From contig DITX01000160.1 in NCBI GenBank assembly GCA_002422225.1, forward strand, positions 5,214 through 21,692: a stretch of 16,479 nt of DNA, read 5' to 3'. The position numbers and the translations under genes were made by a program. Each line of letters opens with the position of its first letter. Within the stretch, counting starts at the first letter, position 1. The notes beneath the pieces were generated by a model. It worked only from the letters and a program-made list of their open reading frames with translations. It was not told where the DNA came from and searched no databases. The DNA comes from Gammaproteobacteria bacterium UBA6173. GTDB lineage: Bacteria; Pseudomonadota; Gammaproteobacteria; Pseudomonadales; Pseudohongiellaceae. Positions 1-8,385 of the stretch are shown piece after piece.

Positions 1-3000
1 CACGGACTCGCCCTGCTCCAGGTAAATCGCGTAGCTGTCAAATAGGCGGTCTGGATCATTAAAGGTATCCAAACAGTCATCAGTGCTCAGCGCCGCGTTG
101 ACCTCCGTGCCTTTGGTAACCCAGCTGCGGTTAAACTGCGGGTGCTCACCTGCCATCGGACAAGCCACCTGCAGCTCGTTGATAGTACTGAGGTTTAGGC
201 TGTATGAGCCGGTTGCTGGCACATTGACATTTTTGTCGTGGTTGTACGTACCGCCATGCATGTACAGCGTGTATCTACCCGGGGCCAGCGCAACCTCGAC
301 CGTAAAGGGCGAGGGGCCGGACTGCACCTGCATCACATCACGGTCTTCAAAACCCTCAGCACCCATGGTGCCACCGAGAATACCGATATGAGGACCAAAG
401 AACTCGGCGCTCGCCTGTATCTGCAACTGTGTGGTGTCGGTAGCCTCGCTCAGATCGATCTGGTAAAAATCAACCATCGCGTTGGCGTCTTCAACATAAC
501 AATCCGTAAACGGCGTCAGTGTGCCTTGCACAGTGCCGTTAAGCGCCAATGGGTTTTGGGCATCGGCCACACAGGCTGCGGGGTTACCTTTGGCAATGTT
601 CAGCGCAACGTTAGCCCACAGATTAACAGTGCCCAGATCCAGCACCGACTGCGGCACATCACCGCTGAGCAGATTATTGCGAAGATTAATCGTAGTGGCT
701 GCTGCCAGATTGCCCAGCTCAGCGGGTATCTGACCGGTGAGCCGGTTATTGGGCAAGTCCAGCTCAACCAGATTGATTAGATTGCCGAGAGAAGACGGCA
801 CCTGACCCATCAGGTCATTAAATCCAAGATGCAGGGAAACCAGATTAACCAGGGCTCCAATTTCCCCAGGAATAGCGCCGCTCAGGTTATTTCCACCCAA
901 GGACAAATACCGCAGTTCAATCAACCCGCCCAGCTGCGTCGGGATATTGCCCTCAAGCTGATTACCCCATAGCCACAGGCCGGTCAGGTTGCTCAGGCTA
1001 CCCAGTGCCGCAGGTATGGTGCCCGTCAGTTTGTTGCCACCCAAGTCCAACGAGCGCAAGCTAATCAGATTGCCCAGTTCCGCCGGCAAGGTCCCCGTCA
1101 GGTTGTTCTCTCTGAGAGAGATATGCACAATCTGATCGTTCTCACAGCTGATGCCAAACCAGTTGCACTCAGTGCCCGCATCACCCATCCAACCCGTGTT
1201 GTTAGTCCAGTTGTCTCCGTTGGTAGCTGCATAAAGCTCCATCAGTATTGAGCGCTGGGAAGGAGCTGCTGGCGGCTCATGACTGAAGCTGATTGTGTAG
1301 TTTCCGGTTACCTGATGGCCCGCCCCCAGAACGGAAATGGAATGTGATTCCGCATTGGCTCTATTGATAGTCATAGTGAAACGTTGGTTTGCTTCACCTT
1401 CATGAAGCTCACGATACACGCCGTTGCTGAACCATGAAAGCCAATAGTCAAAGTCTGCTTCGATAGTGGCATAGACAGTTTGGTTGGCTGTCAGGGACAA
1501 GACATTACTGTCGATATAACGAGTCACGTTCGCAGCATCCGCAGCTAAGGTATCTACGCAATCGTCCTCACTGATTGAACCGGAAATAATCGTGCCTGGC
1601 ACGGTGAAGGCAAATCCCACGCAGTTTGCGTTGGGCTCCACTAAAGCGGCACTCAGACTGAACGTATAGTTGCCGGCAGGAGGGTTAATTCCATTGATTA
1701 CCGCAGAGGAAGCGAACAGCCAGTAGTCACCAGCTGGCAGGAAATATTCAGCAACTACCGTGTTGGTTGCGCTGGAGCGAGCGCCAAGCCATCTACTGGT
1801 ATCACCCGCCGCATAGAAACCTGTCAAAGGACCAAATGCATCGGAAGTCATCGTGACCCTGAACGCAGTGGGTTCATCAAGAGATAGCAGATACTTATCC
1901 ATCAAACGGTTTTGTTGGAGACAGTCAGATGCAGCGTTCAGATTGCCATTGTCGACCTCATCTCCAAGATTAATCTCCGGAATATTCTGACAAGTCGCAG
2001 GGTCGAGGGACAAAACTGGATCCATAAAGTGAAGTGTGTAGTCACCCATTAGATCCGGTGTGCTGGTTGATGGTAACAAGAAGAAACGATAGGTACCGGC
2101 ATCGTTAGCAGTGAATGTAAAACCATTTGCAGCGCCTGCTGCTGCGCTTATGCCCTGAGAAAACCTGCCATTCACCATGTAGCTCATGGTGGCCGGAAAC
2201 TGCGTAGTCAACGCTACGCTTATGCTCTCGCCTTGCTCAAGATAGATGGTGTAACTATCATGAGGCAGGTTTGGTGTACCGCCGGTGATGCAATCGTCTG
2301 CGGTTAGTGTGGCTTCAACCAATACGCCTTTTACCACCGCAGTTGGTCTATCTTGTGGGCAACCCACCTGTGGCTCATTAACGCTCAACGCACTGATGTT
2401 GTAAGGGCCAGTCGCTGGAATATTGACATTATATGGGTGGTTGTAAGTGCCACCGGTTGTGAACGGGACATAGGTTCCCGCTGGCAGCATCAATTCGACA
2501 GTCAGATCATTGTTGGTGAAAAGATCAGACATGATCAGTCCACCATGCTGATCTCTTACACCAATACGCGACCAGTAATGTGTTGAATTGACATTTAGCT
2601 GGACAACAGTTGTGGATTGCAGCTGAAGGGATAGAAAGTCCACCATTTCCATACGGTTTTCGTTAAAACAATCCTCGAAAGGCGTCAGGTTGCCGCTTAC
2701 AGCAGGACCATCGAGAGTAAGAGTTGCACGCTCCTCACAAGCCCCTGCATCACCAAAATCCATGTCCAGACCCATGTTTGCCCACAGGTTCAGATCCAGA
2801 TTGTTGTTGGTGATAATGCTACTTGGCACGGCGCCGGTGAACAGGTTGTTGTTCAGATGTAAAATCTGCAACTTGGGCATGTTACCTAGCATTGCAGGAA
2901 TCGACTCAGTCAGCAGATTGTGGTCTAGCTTCAGCTGTTCCAGATTGCTCAGATTGCCCAACGTACCGGGAATCGTGCCTGTCAGTTGGTTGTGGTCGAG

Positions 3001-5001
3001 GAACATCCCCCGCAGTCCGCTCATGCTGCCAAGTTCCGGCGGAATATCGCCGGAGAGCTGATTGTTGTTCAACGCTAAAATCTGCAGTTTAGTCAGGTTT
3101 CCCAAAATCGCTGGAATCGTACCGGTAAGTTGGTTGTGGTCGAGGAACATCCCCCGCAGTCCGCTCATGCTGCCAAGTTCCGGCGGAATATCGCCGGAGA
3201 GCTGATTACCACCCAAAGACAGCCATTGCAGATTGGTGAGATTACTCAGTGATACAGGGATACCTCCAGACAACTGATTGCTCCATAGGCCCATATGCAC
3301 CAAATTAACCAATTGGCCATATTCAGCAGGAATTGAACCAGTCAATTTGTTCCCACCCAAACTCATGTCACCCAAGCGGACCAAATCCTTCAGGGCCACA
3401 GGCAGGGTACCGACCAGATTATTGTTGTCAAGTCGCACGGCGGTAACGTTGCCACCTTGGCTGTCACTGTGGCAAACCACACCAAACCAGTTGCACTCAG
3501 TGCCCGCATCACCCAGCCAACCCGTGTTGTTGGTCCAGTTGGCTCCGCCTGCAGTGTTGTAGAGAGCGACCAGCGCGGCGCGCTCCTGAGGACTGACATA
3601 GAGCGGATTATTCCAAAGGCTCAGCTCGGTCAGATTCATATCCAGTACCGATTGCGGCACCCAGCCAGTGAGCTGATTGTCACTGAGAATGAGGATAGTC
3701 AGACTGCCAAGTTGACCCACCTCGCTGGGAATGGTGCCTGAAAGCATGTTGTTGTAAAGATATAGCGACGACAAATTACTGAGGTTGCCAAAGGACGCAG
3801 GGATTGAGCCCGTAAGCTGGTTTCCGCCAAGATCCATGTATGTCAGGTTCGAGAGCTGACCCAATTCAACCGGTATTGTGCCGGTAAAATTGTTGTTAAA
3901 GAGACCTAATCCGTTTAACAGACTCAGTTGTCCCAATGTAGCTGGGATATTTCCCCCAATCTCGTTGCGGGACAGATACAGATTATGCAGATTGCTTAAT
4001 TGCCCAATAGACTCCGGCAGGGTGCCGCTGAGGTTATTTTCTTGCAAATCGAGACTTGTAACATGCCCCTGGCCGTTACACTGCACGCCATACCAACTGC
4101 ACTCAGTGCCCGCATCACCCAGCCAGCCAGACTTATTTGTCCAATAAGCACCACCAGTGGCGTTATATAGCGCGATCAAAGTGTCGTGCTGAGACAATGC
4201 CGAAGCGATCGAGCCAGTACCGGCAGCAGAGGTAGATGCAGTAGCCGCAGCAGCCAGTAAAGCGGCAGCAGTTTCGTCGTCAGTGGTCAGCTCGCTTGCA
4301 GCAGATGCAGTGACGGCAGCGTTAGCTGCAGTGAGTGCAGTAGCAGCCGCAGCTTTTGCAGCAGCCGAAGCAGCAAAGGATGCAGTAATGGCATGAGACA
4401 GGTCCGTTGCCGCAGTTGCCGCAGCAAGGTCAGCAGCAGTTGCAGCAGCGGCAGCATCAGCAGCAGTTGCTGCAGCAGCAGCCGTTGTTGTTACATTCGC
4501 GGCTGCGGCTGCGGCATTCACTTCAGCCATGGCTTTCTGCGTGTTTGCAAGGTTTATATTTTCAGAAATGCCAGATGCCACAGCAGCAGCAAGGTTGGCT
4601 GTTGCAGCTGCAACAGCAGTATCAGCAGCAGCTTTTGCGCTCACAGCAGTCGCGGCAGCCGCAGCGGCACTGGTTGAAGCGGCGGCCAAGGCTGTAGCAT
4701 CAGTCAGTGCCGCCGTTGCTTTGGCAGCAGTATAAGCAGCCTGTGCGATGGAAACGGCTGTGTCCGCGGCATTAGCTGCAGCAAGCTTACTCTGTGCATC
4801 TGCGACAGCGGCGGCTGTGGCTGCGTTAGCGGCGGCAGCGGCTTCGGCGGCTTGCGCGGCGGGAATCAAGAACAGCTGCGCTACCAACAAACAGGACGCG
4901 ATCGCCGCAAGAAAGTGGCAACCTCTTATATTGGTCCAGACACCTTTCCTGGCCTTGTTTCTAAAGATTGGCGCAGACTGAGTGTGATTTACTTTTCCCA
5001 T
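1..5001 (-). CDS. Giant exported LRR / PPC-like repeat protein with Ala-rich N-terminus (C-terminus outside window)
   Basis: An open frame runs without a stop from an ATG at 5001 to the left edge, giving 1667 residues. The start follows AGGGA with an 8-nt spacer; an in-frame stop lies at 5050-5052 and no other ATG lies between. Residues 1-51 form a long signal peptide (basic n-region, hydrophobic core 30-48, cleavage after AQA at 49-51). Residues ~52-260 are about half Ala. LRR block A (~270-467), block B (~468-747) and block C (~1249-1467) each begin with an N-cap ending in a W-L/M-GDAGTEC-W-G-C pattern, then 6-10 repeats of 24 residues of the plant-type form (LxxLxLxxNxLxGxIPxxLG). Between and after them lie beta-rich stretches with DDC and YxIxLxxGES motifs typical of bacterial pre-peptidase C-terminal (PPC) domains. 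Likely a secreted or surface binding/adhesion protein; ligand unknown. It is last in the array behind the CHAT protease gene. Any sorting signal would be in the missing C-terminus. Confidence 0.9.
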   Translation of the reverse strand, partial: MGKVNHTQSAPIFRNKARKGVWTNIRGCHFLAAIASCLLVAQLFLIPAAQAAEAAAAANAATAAAVADAQSKLAAANAADTAVSIAQAAYTAAKATAALTDATALAAASTSAAAAAATAVSAKAAADTAVAAATANLAAAVASGISENINLANTQKAMAEVNAAAAAANVTTTAAAAATAADAAAAATAADLAAATAATDLSHAITASFAASAAAKAAAATALTAANAAVTASAASELTTDDETAAALLAAAATASTSAAGTGSIASALSQHDTLIALYNATGGAYWTNKSGWLGDAGTECSWYGVQCNGQGHVTSLDLQENNLSGTLPESIGQLSNLHNLYLSRNEIGGNIPATLGQLSLLNGLGLFNNNFTGTIPVELGQLSNLTYMDLGGNQLTGSIPASFGNLSNLSSLYLYNNMLSGTIPSEVGQLGSLTILILSDNQLTGWVPQSVLDMNLTELSLWNNPLYVSPQERAALVALYNTAGGANWTNNTGWLGDAGTECNWFGVVCHSDSQGGNVTAVRLDNNNLVGTLPVALKDLVRLGDMSLGGNKLTGSIPAEYGQLVNLVHMGLWSNQLSGGIPVSLSNLTNLQWLSLGGNQLSGDIPPELGSMSGLRGMFLDHNQLTGTIPAILGNLTKLQILALNNNQLSGDIPPELGSMSGLRGMFLDHNQLTGTIPGTLGNLSNLEQLKLDHNLLTESIPAMLGNMPKLQILHLNNNLFTGAVPSSIITNNNLDLNLWANMGLDMDFGDAGACEERATLTLDGPAVSGNLTPFEDCFNENRMEMVDFLSLQLQSTTVVQLNVNSTHYWSRIGVRDQHGGLIMSDLFTNNDLTVELMLPAGTYVPFTTGGTYNHPYNVNIPATGPYNISALSVNEPQVGCPQDRPTAVVKGVLVEATLTADDCITGGTPNLPHDSYTIYLEQGESISVALTTQFPATMSYMVNGRFSQGISAAAGAANGFTFTANDAGTYRFFLLPSTSTPDLMGDYTLHFMDPVLSLDPATCQNIPEINLGDEVDNGNLNAASDCLQQNRLMDKYLLSLDEPTAFRVTMTSDAFGPLTGFYAAGDTSRWLGARSSATNTVVAEYFLPAGDYWLFASSAVINGINPPAGNYTFSLSAALVEPNANCVGFAFTVPGTIISGSISEDDCVDTLAADAANVTRYIDSNVLSLTANQTVYATIEADFDYWLSWFSNGVYRELHEGEANQRFTMTINRANAESHSISVLGAGHQVTGNYTISFSHEPPAAPSQRSILMELYAATNGDNWTNNTGWMGDAGTECNWFGISCENDQIVHISLRENNLTGTLPAELGNLISLRSLDLGGNKLTGTIPAALGSLSNLTGLWLWGNQLEGNIPTQLGGLIELRYLSLGGNNLSGAIPGEIGALVNLVSLHLGFNDLMGQVPSSLGNLINLVELDLPNNRLTGQIPAELGNLAAATTINLRNNLLSGDVPQSVLDLGTVNLWANVALNIAKGNPAACVADAQNPLALNGTVQGTLTPFTDCYVEDANAMVDFYQIDLSEATDTTQLQIQASAEFFGPHIGILGGTMGAEGFEDRDVMQVQSGPSPFTVEVALAPGRYTLYMHGGTYNHDKNVNVPATGSYSLNLSTINELQVACPMAGEHPQFNRSWVTKGTEVNAALSTDDCLDTFNDPDRLFDSYAIYLEQGESV
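1154..1219 (-). repeat. 66-bp near-identical LRR N-cap repeat, copy in block C
   Basis: It matches 3482-3547 with 3 mismatches in 66 bp by direct comparison. It encodes the cap that precedes LRR block C (GD-AGTECNWFG region). A shorter related copy lies in the cap of block A near 4085-4125. The LRRs downstream of these caps are far more diverged. Confidence 0.9.
2984..3063 (-). repeat. 80-bp perfect direct repeat, copy 1 (in LRR block B)
   Basis: This stretch is identical over 80 bp to 3128-3207. The distance is 144 bp, exactly two 24-residue LRR units, so the frame is kept. It encodes the unit containing DIPPELGSMSGLRGMFLDHN. Flanking bases differ between the copies. Confidence 0.95.
3128..3207 (-). 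repeat. 80-bp perfect direct repeat, copy 2 (in LRR block B)
   Basis: Second identical copy of the 80-bp unit at 2984-3063. No synonymous differences have accumulated, which points to a recent two-LRR duplication or gene conversion. Confidence 0.95.
3482..3547 (-). repeat. 66-bp near-identical LRR N-cap repeat, copy in block B
   Basis: Partner of 1154-1219 (3 mismatches in 66 bp). It encodes the N-terminal cap of LRR block B with its paired Cys residues. Confidence 0.9.
4222..4848 (-). other. Ala-rich low-complexity segment of the LRR protein
   Basis: This part of the giant gene encodes residues ~52-260, directly after the signal peptide. By hand count about 110 of 210 residues are Ala, with Thr, Ser, Asp, Asn and Lys scattered between and almost no Pro or Gly. 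That composition favours one long helix or a helical bundle. A break near residues 144-155 (SGISENIN) splits it in two. The same DNA gives Ala-, Ser- and Gln-rich reading frames on the plus strand; these are shadows of GCN repeats. Function is unknown: it could be a stalk or spacer that holds the LRR blocks away from the membrane. Confidence 0.85.
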
Positions 5002-5009
5002 GACAAGAG

Positions 5010-5014
5010 TCCCT
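5010..5014 (-). promoter_or_regulatory. Shine-Dalgarno site of the giant LRR gene
   Basis: AGGGA on the minus strand, 8 nt before the ATG at 5001. It supports this start over the in-frame GTG at 5038-5040. Confidence 0.6.
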
Positions 5015-5072
5015 GTTTTCGATTTTTGACAAATGACCACCGAGCTGAGTTATTTCTCGGCTTGGAAGGTCA

Positions 5073-5084
5073 CTGTCGCGACAG
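5073..5084. promoter_or_regulatory. Perfect 12-bp palindrome between CHAT and LRR genes
   Basis: CTGTCGCGACAG is its own reverse complement. It sits in the 132-bp gap (5002-5133), about 72 bp before the LRR start codon. It could be an operator for a dimeric regulator or a small RNA hairpin. No convincing promoter boxes or U-tract were seen with it. The same gap has a weak interrupted hairpin at 5109-5129, just after the CHAT stop codon, without a U-run. Confidence 0.35.
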
Positions 5085-5133
5085 GGGTATACGTCTCAGG
5101 GGTTGATGCCGAAATTCAGAAATTTCCGGAACT

Positions 5134-8100
5134 TTACAGAGCACCGGGGAATTGCATGGTCTGATCAGGGCTTACCGAGGTCAAAACATATGCCGCCCAG
5201 TAGAAAGGGTTGCGATAGCTTGGATTTTGCTGCATTTCTTCCTGAGCAGCCTGCAATGCCTGGGCTACATTACTCAGGTCTAACAACTCCCGGTAGAAAA
5301 TCGCCATGAAGTCTGCCGAGGCCCGATCCGACACCGGCCACAGTGTTGAAACAACATGTCGGGCACCCTGTGCGATAAAACCGCGCGAGAGCCCCATCAT
5401 GCCCTCTCCCGCAAGCGGTCTACCCATGGTCGTATCGCAACCACTAATCACCACCAACTCGTTGTTAAAGTGATAGGAAAAAAGCTCTGGCAATGTGACA
5501 AAACCACTATCAGGGTTGCCATCCTCATCAATCACCGAAAACCCCAAGCCCACATTGTCATCGTTGGCAGCATTAAAATAACCGTGTGTTGCGATATGCA
5601 GAATGCTGGCATTGCGAACATCCTCGCGAGCCAGATTAGCTCGGGATGCTTGTGCACCCGTCAACAGAATGCTGCGCTCCTCAGAAAACAATCCAGCGAG
5701 ATTCTGCGCTTCAATAGCCGTATTGGGCAGACGCTGCAGACTAGCGGTCCAGCTACGCGAGATTGGCGATAGCGAAGCATCGAGCGCTGCCAGTTGCTGC
5801 GTCAATTGGCTCTCATCAAAGACCGGATCGGCGAACACGGCAATATTCGCGGTACCGGACCTCTGGTTGAGCGGCTTATCCATAAGATATGCAGTCATTG
5901 AAGGGACAAGCTGCAACGAGAATCGTGAGACCAACGGCTCATATCCAGTGCTGCCTGGTATGGGTAATGCTGAGAATGGTAGTGCATGAAGGGAGCCATG
6001 TGACACTATCAGCAACTCCTGCTTATCCTCGAGCGCTGCCACCGGTGCCAGCAGTCGTTCAGACAGTTGTGCGAGCACCTGGTAGGGTGATGCGCTAGCA
6101 TCTGACAGCAACTCGCGCGCTTCGGCTATCAACAACGCTGTCCCCTGACTGTCAGGCAGCCGATCGACGCTCAGGGAGTCAGACGTTACAGTAAACACAT
6201 AACTATCTTCTTCTGCCATCAGGTAGTAGAGAATTGCCTGCTGCGGCTGCAGTCCGCCCTGAATATCAGCAAGCGTCATTGCCGGTGGAAGTGGCAAAGT
6301 GGTCAGGCCTTGCAGGCGATACAGGGAAAGAACATCCTGATGATGATAGTAGTTCGTGGGCAAGCTGATCACATCACCAGAGCGCTCTGCGACAATGGCG
6401 TGTTCATTCGCTATTCGACTGATTGTGTCGATCTGCGCCCGACCGGCAGCCTGAGCGACAGAGTCATTGATGACCACCTCAGCATTACGACTGGAAAACT
6501 GCTGTCGCAAACTCGCCGCCCTGGAACGCTCGGTTACATTAAATGATTTAATAACGGCGGTCTCATCACCTGCAAGAAAGTAGTCATGCAGATATTTTTC
6601 CGCAAGCCTCACATAAACATCATGAGTTCTTGAGCCCCAGGCTGGGCCTTGTCGTTCTGACTCCAGCTCCTCATACTTTTTTTCTATCAATTCAATCGCC
6701 TGCAGACCCTGCCTCTCTGCTTCGGCAGTGTCGCTCTGCTGTATTGCTATGTGCATAGCCATGGCATGATTTTCAACCAGATCTACCGGAGAAACCTGCT
6801 CGCTATGCAGGCTTATCGCCTGGGATATTGCAGCATTGGCCTCGTCCTCTTGGCCGCGTCGCTGTAAAAGATCAGCATAACGCCGCAGAATACGCACACG
6901 AATGGCATCAGAAAGTGTTTCCGGATTCTGCTCCTGTGCCCAGTGTATATGAGGCCACGCAGATATTTCGTCGCCTAGGGCTAGATAGTCCTCGCCCATT
7001 TCATAACGCGCCAATACCATTGTTGCAAGATTGCCGGTTTGCTCAGCTTGTTTTAGGCATAACTCATGCTCTGCCAATGCGGCTTGGCTGTTGCCATTCA
7101 AGCGTAATGTTGTACCCAATGGGCACCGGGACGCAGAGATCGCCCCGCTTGAGTTTTCCGCCAGACTAATGGCTTGGCGATAGTAACTTTCCGAGCGCGG
7201 ATAGTCGGCAATGTACTGGTAAATACGCCCGAGATTGCCATAGGCGAATCGATACACAAGCAGATCTTCCTGCGGATCAACAACCTCTAGAATATGGCGG
7301 AAATGAGTGAGTGCCTGACGGTATTCCCCCAGTCTGTCGTAAACAAAACCCAGATTATTCTCAAGAGAGGCAAGCGTCTTCATATCGTTCGCCGCTTCTG
7401 AAAGATACCTACCGGTCAACATAACGTCGACTGACTCGCTCAGCGATTGCCGGCGTTGCGCCAAGGTTTTGTCCGGTAATTGGCTTTCTGTAATATGCTT
7501 ATAGCCAATCAGATTATAGAGCTTGCCAAGCAACCTGTATTCGCTACCGGCAATCTCTGAAGCCAGCATGATCTGAACAGCTGCCGATGCCACATCACGA
7601 CGTGCCAGAAAGGCTTCTGCTGTCTGCAACAGGATCTCGGCCAAATCTCGCCGAGCTTCGCCGAGACTCCCCTGCAACTCCGTCTCGATTATGCCTATGG
7701 CATCTTGCAGATCAGCTTCAGCCAGCGCCGGCTGGTTTGTTCGCAGATAGGCTTCGCCGCGCTGCCAGTAGGTTTTGTAGCGCAGGACAGGGTCAGCAGG
7801 ATTTAATAAAAAAAAGTTTTCGAAGCGTTGCAGAGCCAAGGTATATTCTGTGCTGCGCATAAGTGCCATAGCTTCAAATAACAGGGCTGTAGTTTGTAGC
7901 TGTGTGGATTCTGCGCGGTCAACCAGATCACTGTAGATAGTCAGTGCTTGCGCTCTTGCTGCTGTATTGTCTTCAGCCCATAAAACCGCAGCATCAGTCA
8001 TATCACGCAACAGTGCTATTTCCGCCGCCGTAAATGTTGTCAGAGGAATGACCTCTACCTCGAATTGTCCCGGTGTTGAATAGCCATAACGTGCGAAAAG

Positions 8101-8385
8101 ACACAAATCTAAGGGTTCAGAGGAAACCGGATTATCAAGCAGCACAAAGTGGTCAATACCGGCACCGCCGGGGTGACTGAAGCGCAGATGCGTTGTTTTA
8201 TCGCGGACATCCACAATCACATCTTCCTGCGACTGCCGGATGCGCAAAACCATACTGCCGGCTGCGGGTGCACTTAACGAGTAGTGGCCGCGCAGGAGGC
8301 CACTACTGTCGGAGCAGACAGCAAGCACCTGACTACTGAAGATCAGCAGCCACGGCAGTATAAATCCTAAAACATGTCGTTTCAT
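5134..8385 (-). CDS. Exported TPR-CHAT domain cysteine peptidase
   Basis: CHAT domains are caspase-fold (clan CD) peptidases with a His-Cys dyad. The start is placed at ATG 8385 (1083 aa) because it forms an ATGA overlap with the upstream stop; an ATG 21 bp further out (8406) lies inside that gene and has no better ribosome site. Residues 1-22 are a Sec signal peptide (MKRHVLGFILPWLLIFSSQ..., cut after VLA). Residues ~23-120 form a beta-rich, possibly PPC-like domain. About nine TPR-like helical pairs fill ~125-600, then a helical linker with the NVTERSRAASL-type motif seen before CHAT domains. The CHAT domain spans ~700-1075, with HIATHG (catalytic His 934) and SGCDT (Cys 983), followed by GEGMMGLSRGF and STLWPVSD. 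Both catalytic residues are present, so it is probably active. Its place between the unknown gene and the LRR gene suggests a partner or substrate in the periplasm or outside the cell. The substrate is unknown. Confidence 0.93.
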   Translation of the reverse strand: MKRHVLGFILPWLLIFSSQVLAVCSDSSGLLRGHYSLSAPAAGSMVLRIRQSQEDVIVDVRDKTTHLRFSHPGGAGIDHFVLLDNPVSSEPLDLCLFARYGYSTPGQFEVEVIPLTTFTAAEIALLRDMTDAAVLWAEDNTAARAQALTIYSDLVDRAESTQLQTTALLFEAMALMRSTEYTLALQRFENFFLLNPADPVLRYKTYWQRGEAYLRTNQPALAEADLQDAIGIIETELQGSLGEARRDLAEILLQTAEAFLARRDVASAAVQIMLASEIAGSEYRLLGKLYNLIGYKHITESQLPDKTLAQRRQSLSESVDVMLTGRYLSEAANDMKTLASLENNLGFVYDRLGEYRQALTHFRHILEVVDPQEDLLVYRFAYGNLGRIYQYIADYPRSESYYRQAISLAENSSGAISASRCPLGTTLRLNGNSQAALAEHELCLKQAEQTGNLATMVLARYEMGEDYLALGDEISAWPHIHWAQEQNPETLSDAIRVRILRRYADLLQRRGQEDEANAAISQAISLHSEQVSPVDLVENHAMAMHIAIQQSDTAEAERQGLQAIELIEKKYEELESERQGPAWGSRTHDVYVRLAEKYLHDYFLAGDETAVIKSFNVTERSRAASLRQQFSSRNAEVVINDSVAQAAGRAQIDTISRIANEHAIVAERSGDVISLPTNYYHHQDVLSLYRLQGLTTLPLPPAMTLADIQGGLQPQQAILYYLMAEEDSYVFTVTSDSLSVDRLPDSQGTALLIAEARELLSDASASPYQVLAQLSERLLAPVAALEDKQELLIVSHGSLHALPFSALPIPGSTGYEPLVSRFSLQLVPSMTAYLMDKPLNQRSGTANIAVFADPVFDESQLTQQLAALDASLSPISRSWTASLQRLPNTAIEAQNLAGLFSEERSILLTGAQASRANLAREDVRNASILHIATHGYFNAANDDNVGLGFSVIDEDGNPDSGFVTLPELFSYHFNNELVVISGCDTTMGRPLAGEGMMGLSRGFIAQGARHVVSTLWPVSDRASADFMAIFYRELLDLSNVAQALQAAQEEMQQNPSYRNPFYWAAYVLTSVSPDQTMQFPGAL

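Noticed and set aside
238..780. 180-aa plus-strand open frame
   Set aside because: It is antisense to the continuous LRR/PPC coding frame, which has a clear repeat pattern. The plus-strand product shows no domain.
2984..3207. CRISPR or mobile-element origin of the 80-bp repeats
   Set aside because: Only two copies, in frame with LRR periodicity and coding throughout. There are no spacers, terminal inverted repeats or transposase.
4393..4735. Overlapping plus-strand Ser-, Gln- and Ala-rich open frames
   Set aside because: They are shadows of the GCN-rich Ala segment of the minus-strand LRR gene. Repeated triplets keep all frames open; no ribosome sites or domains.
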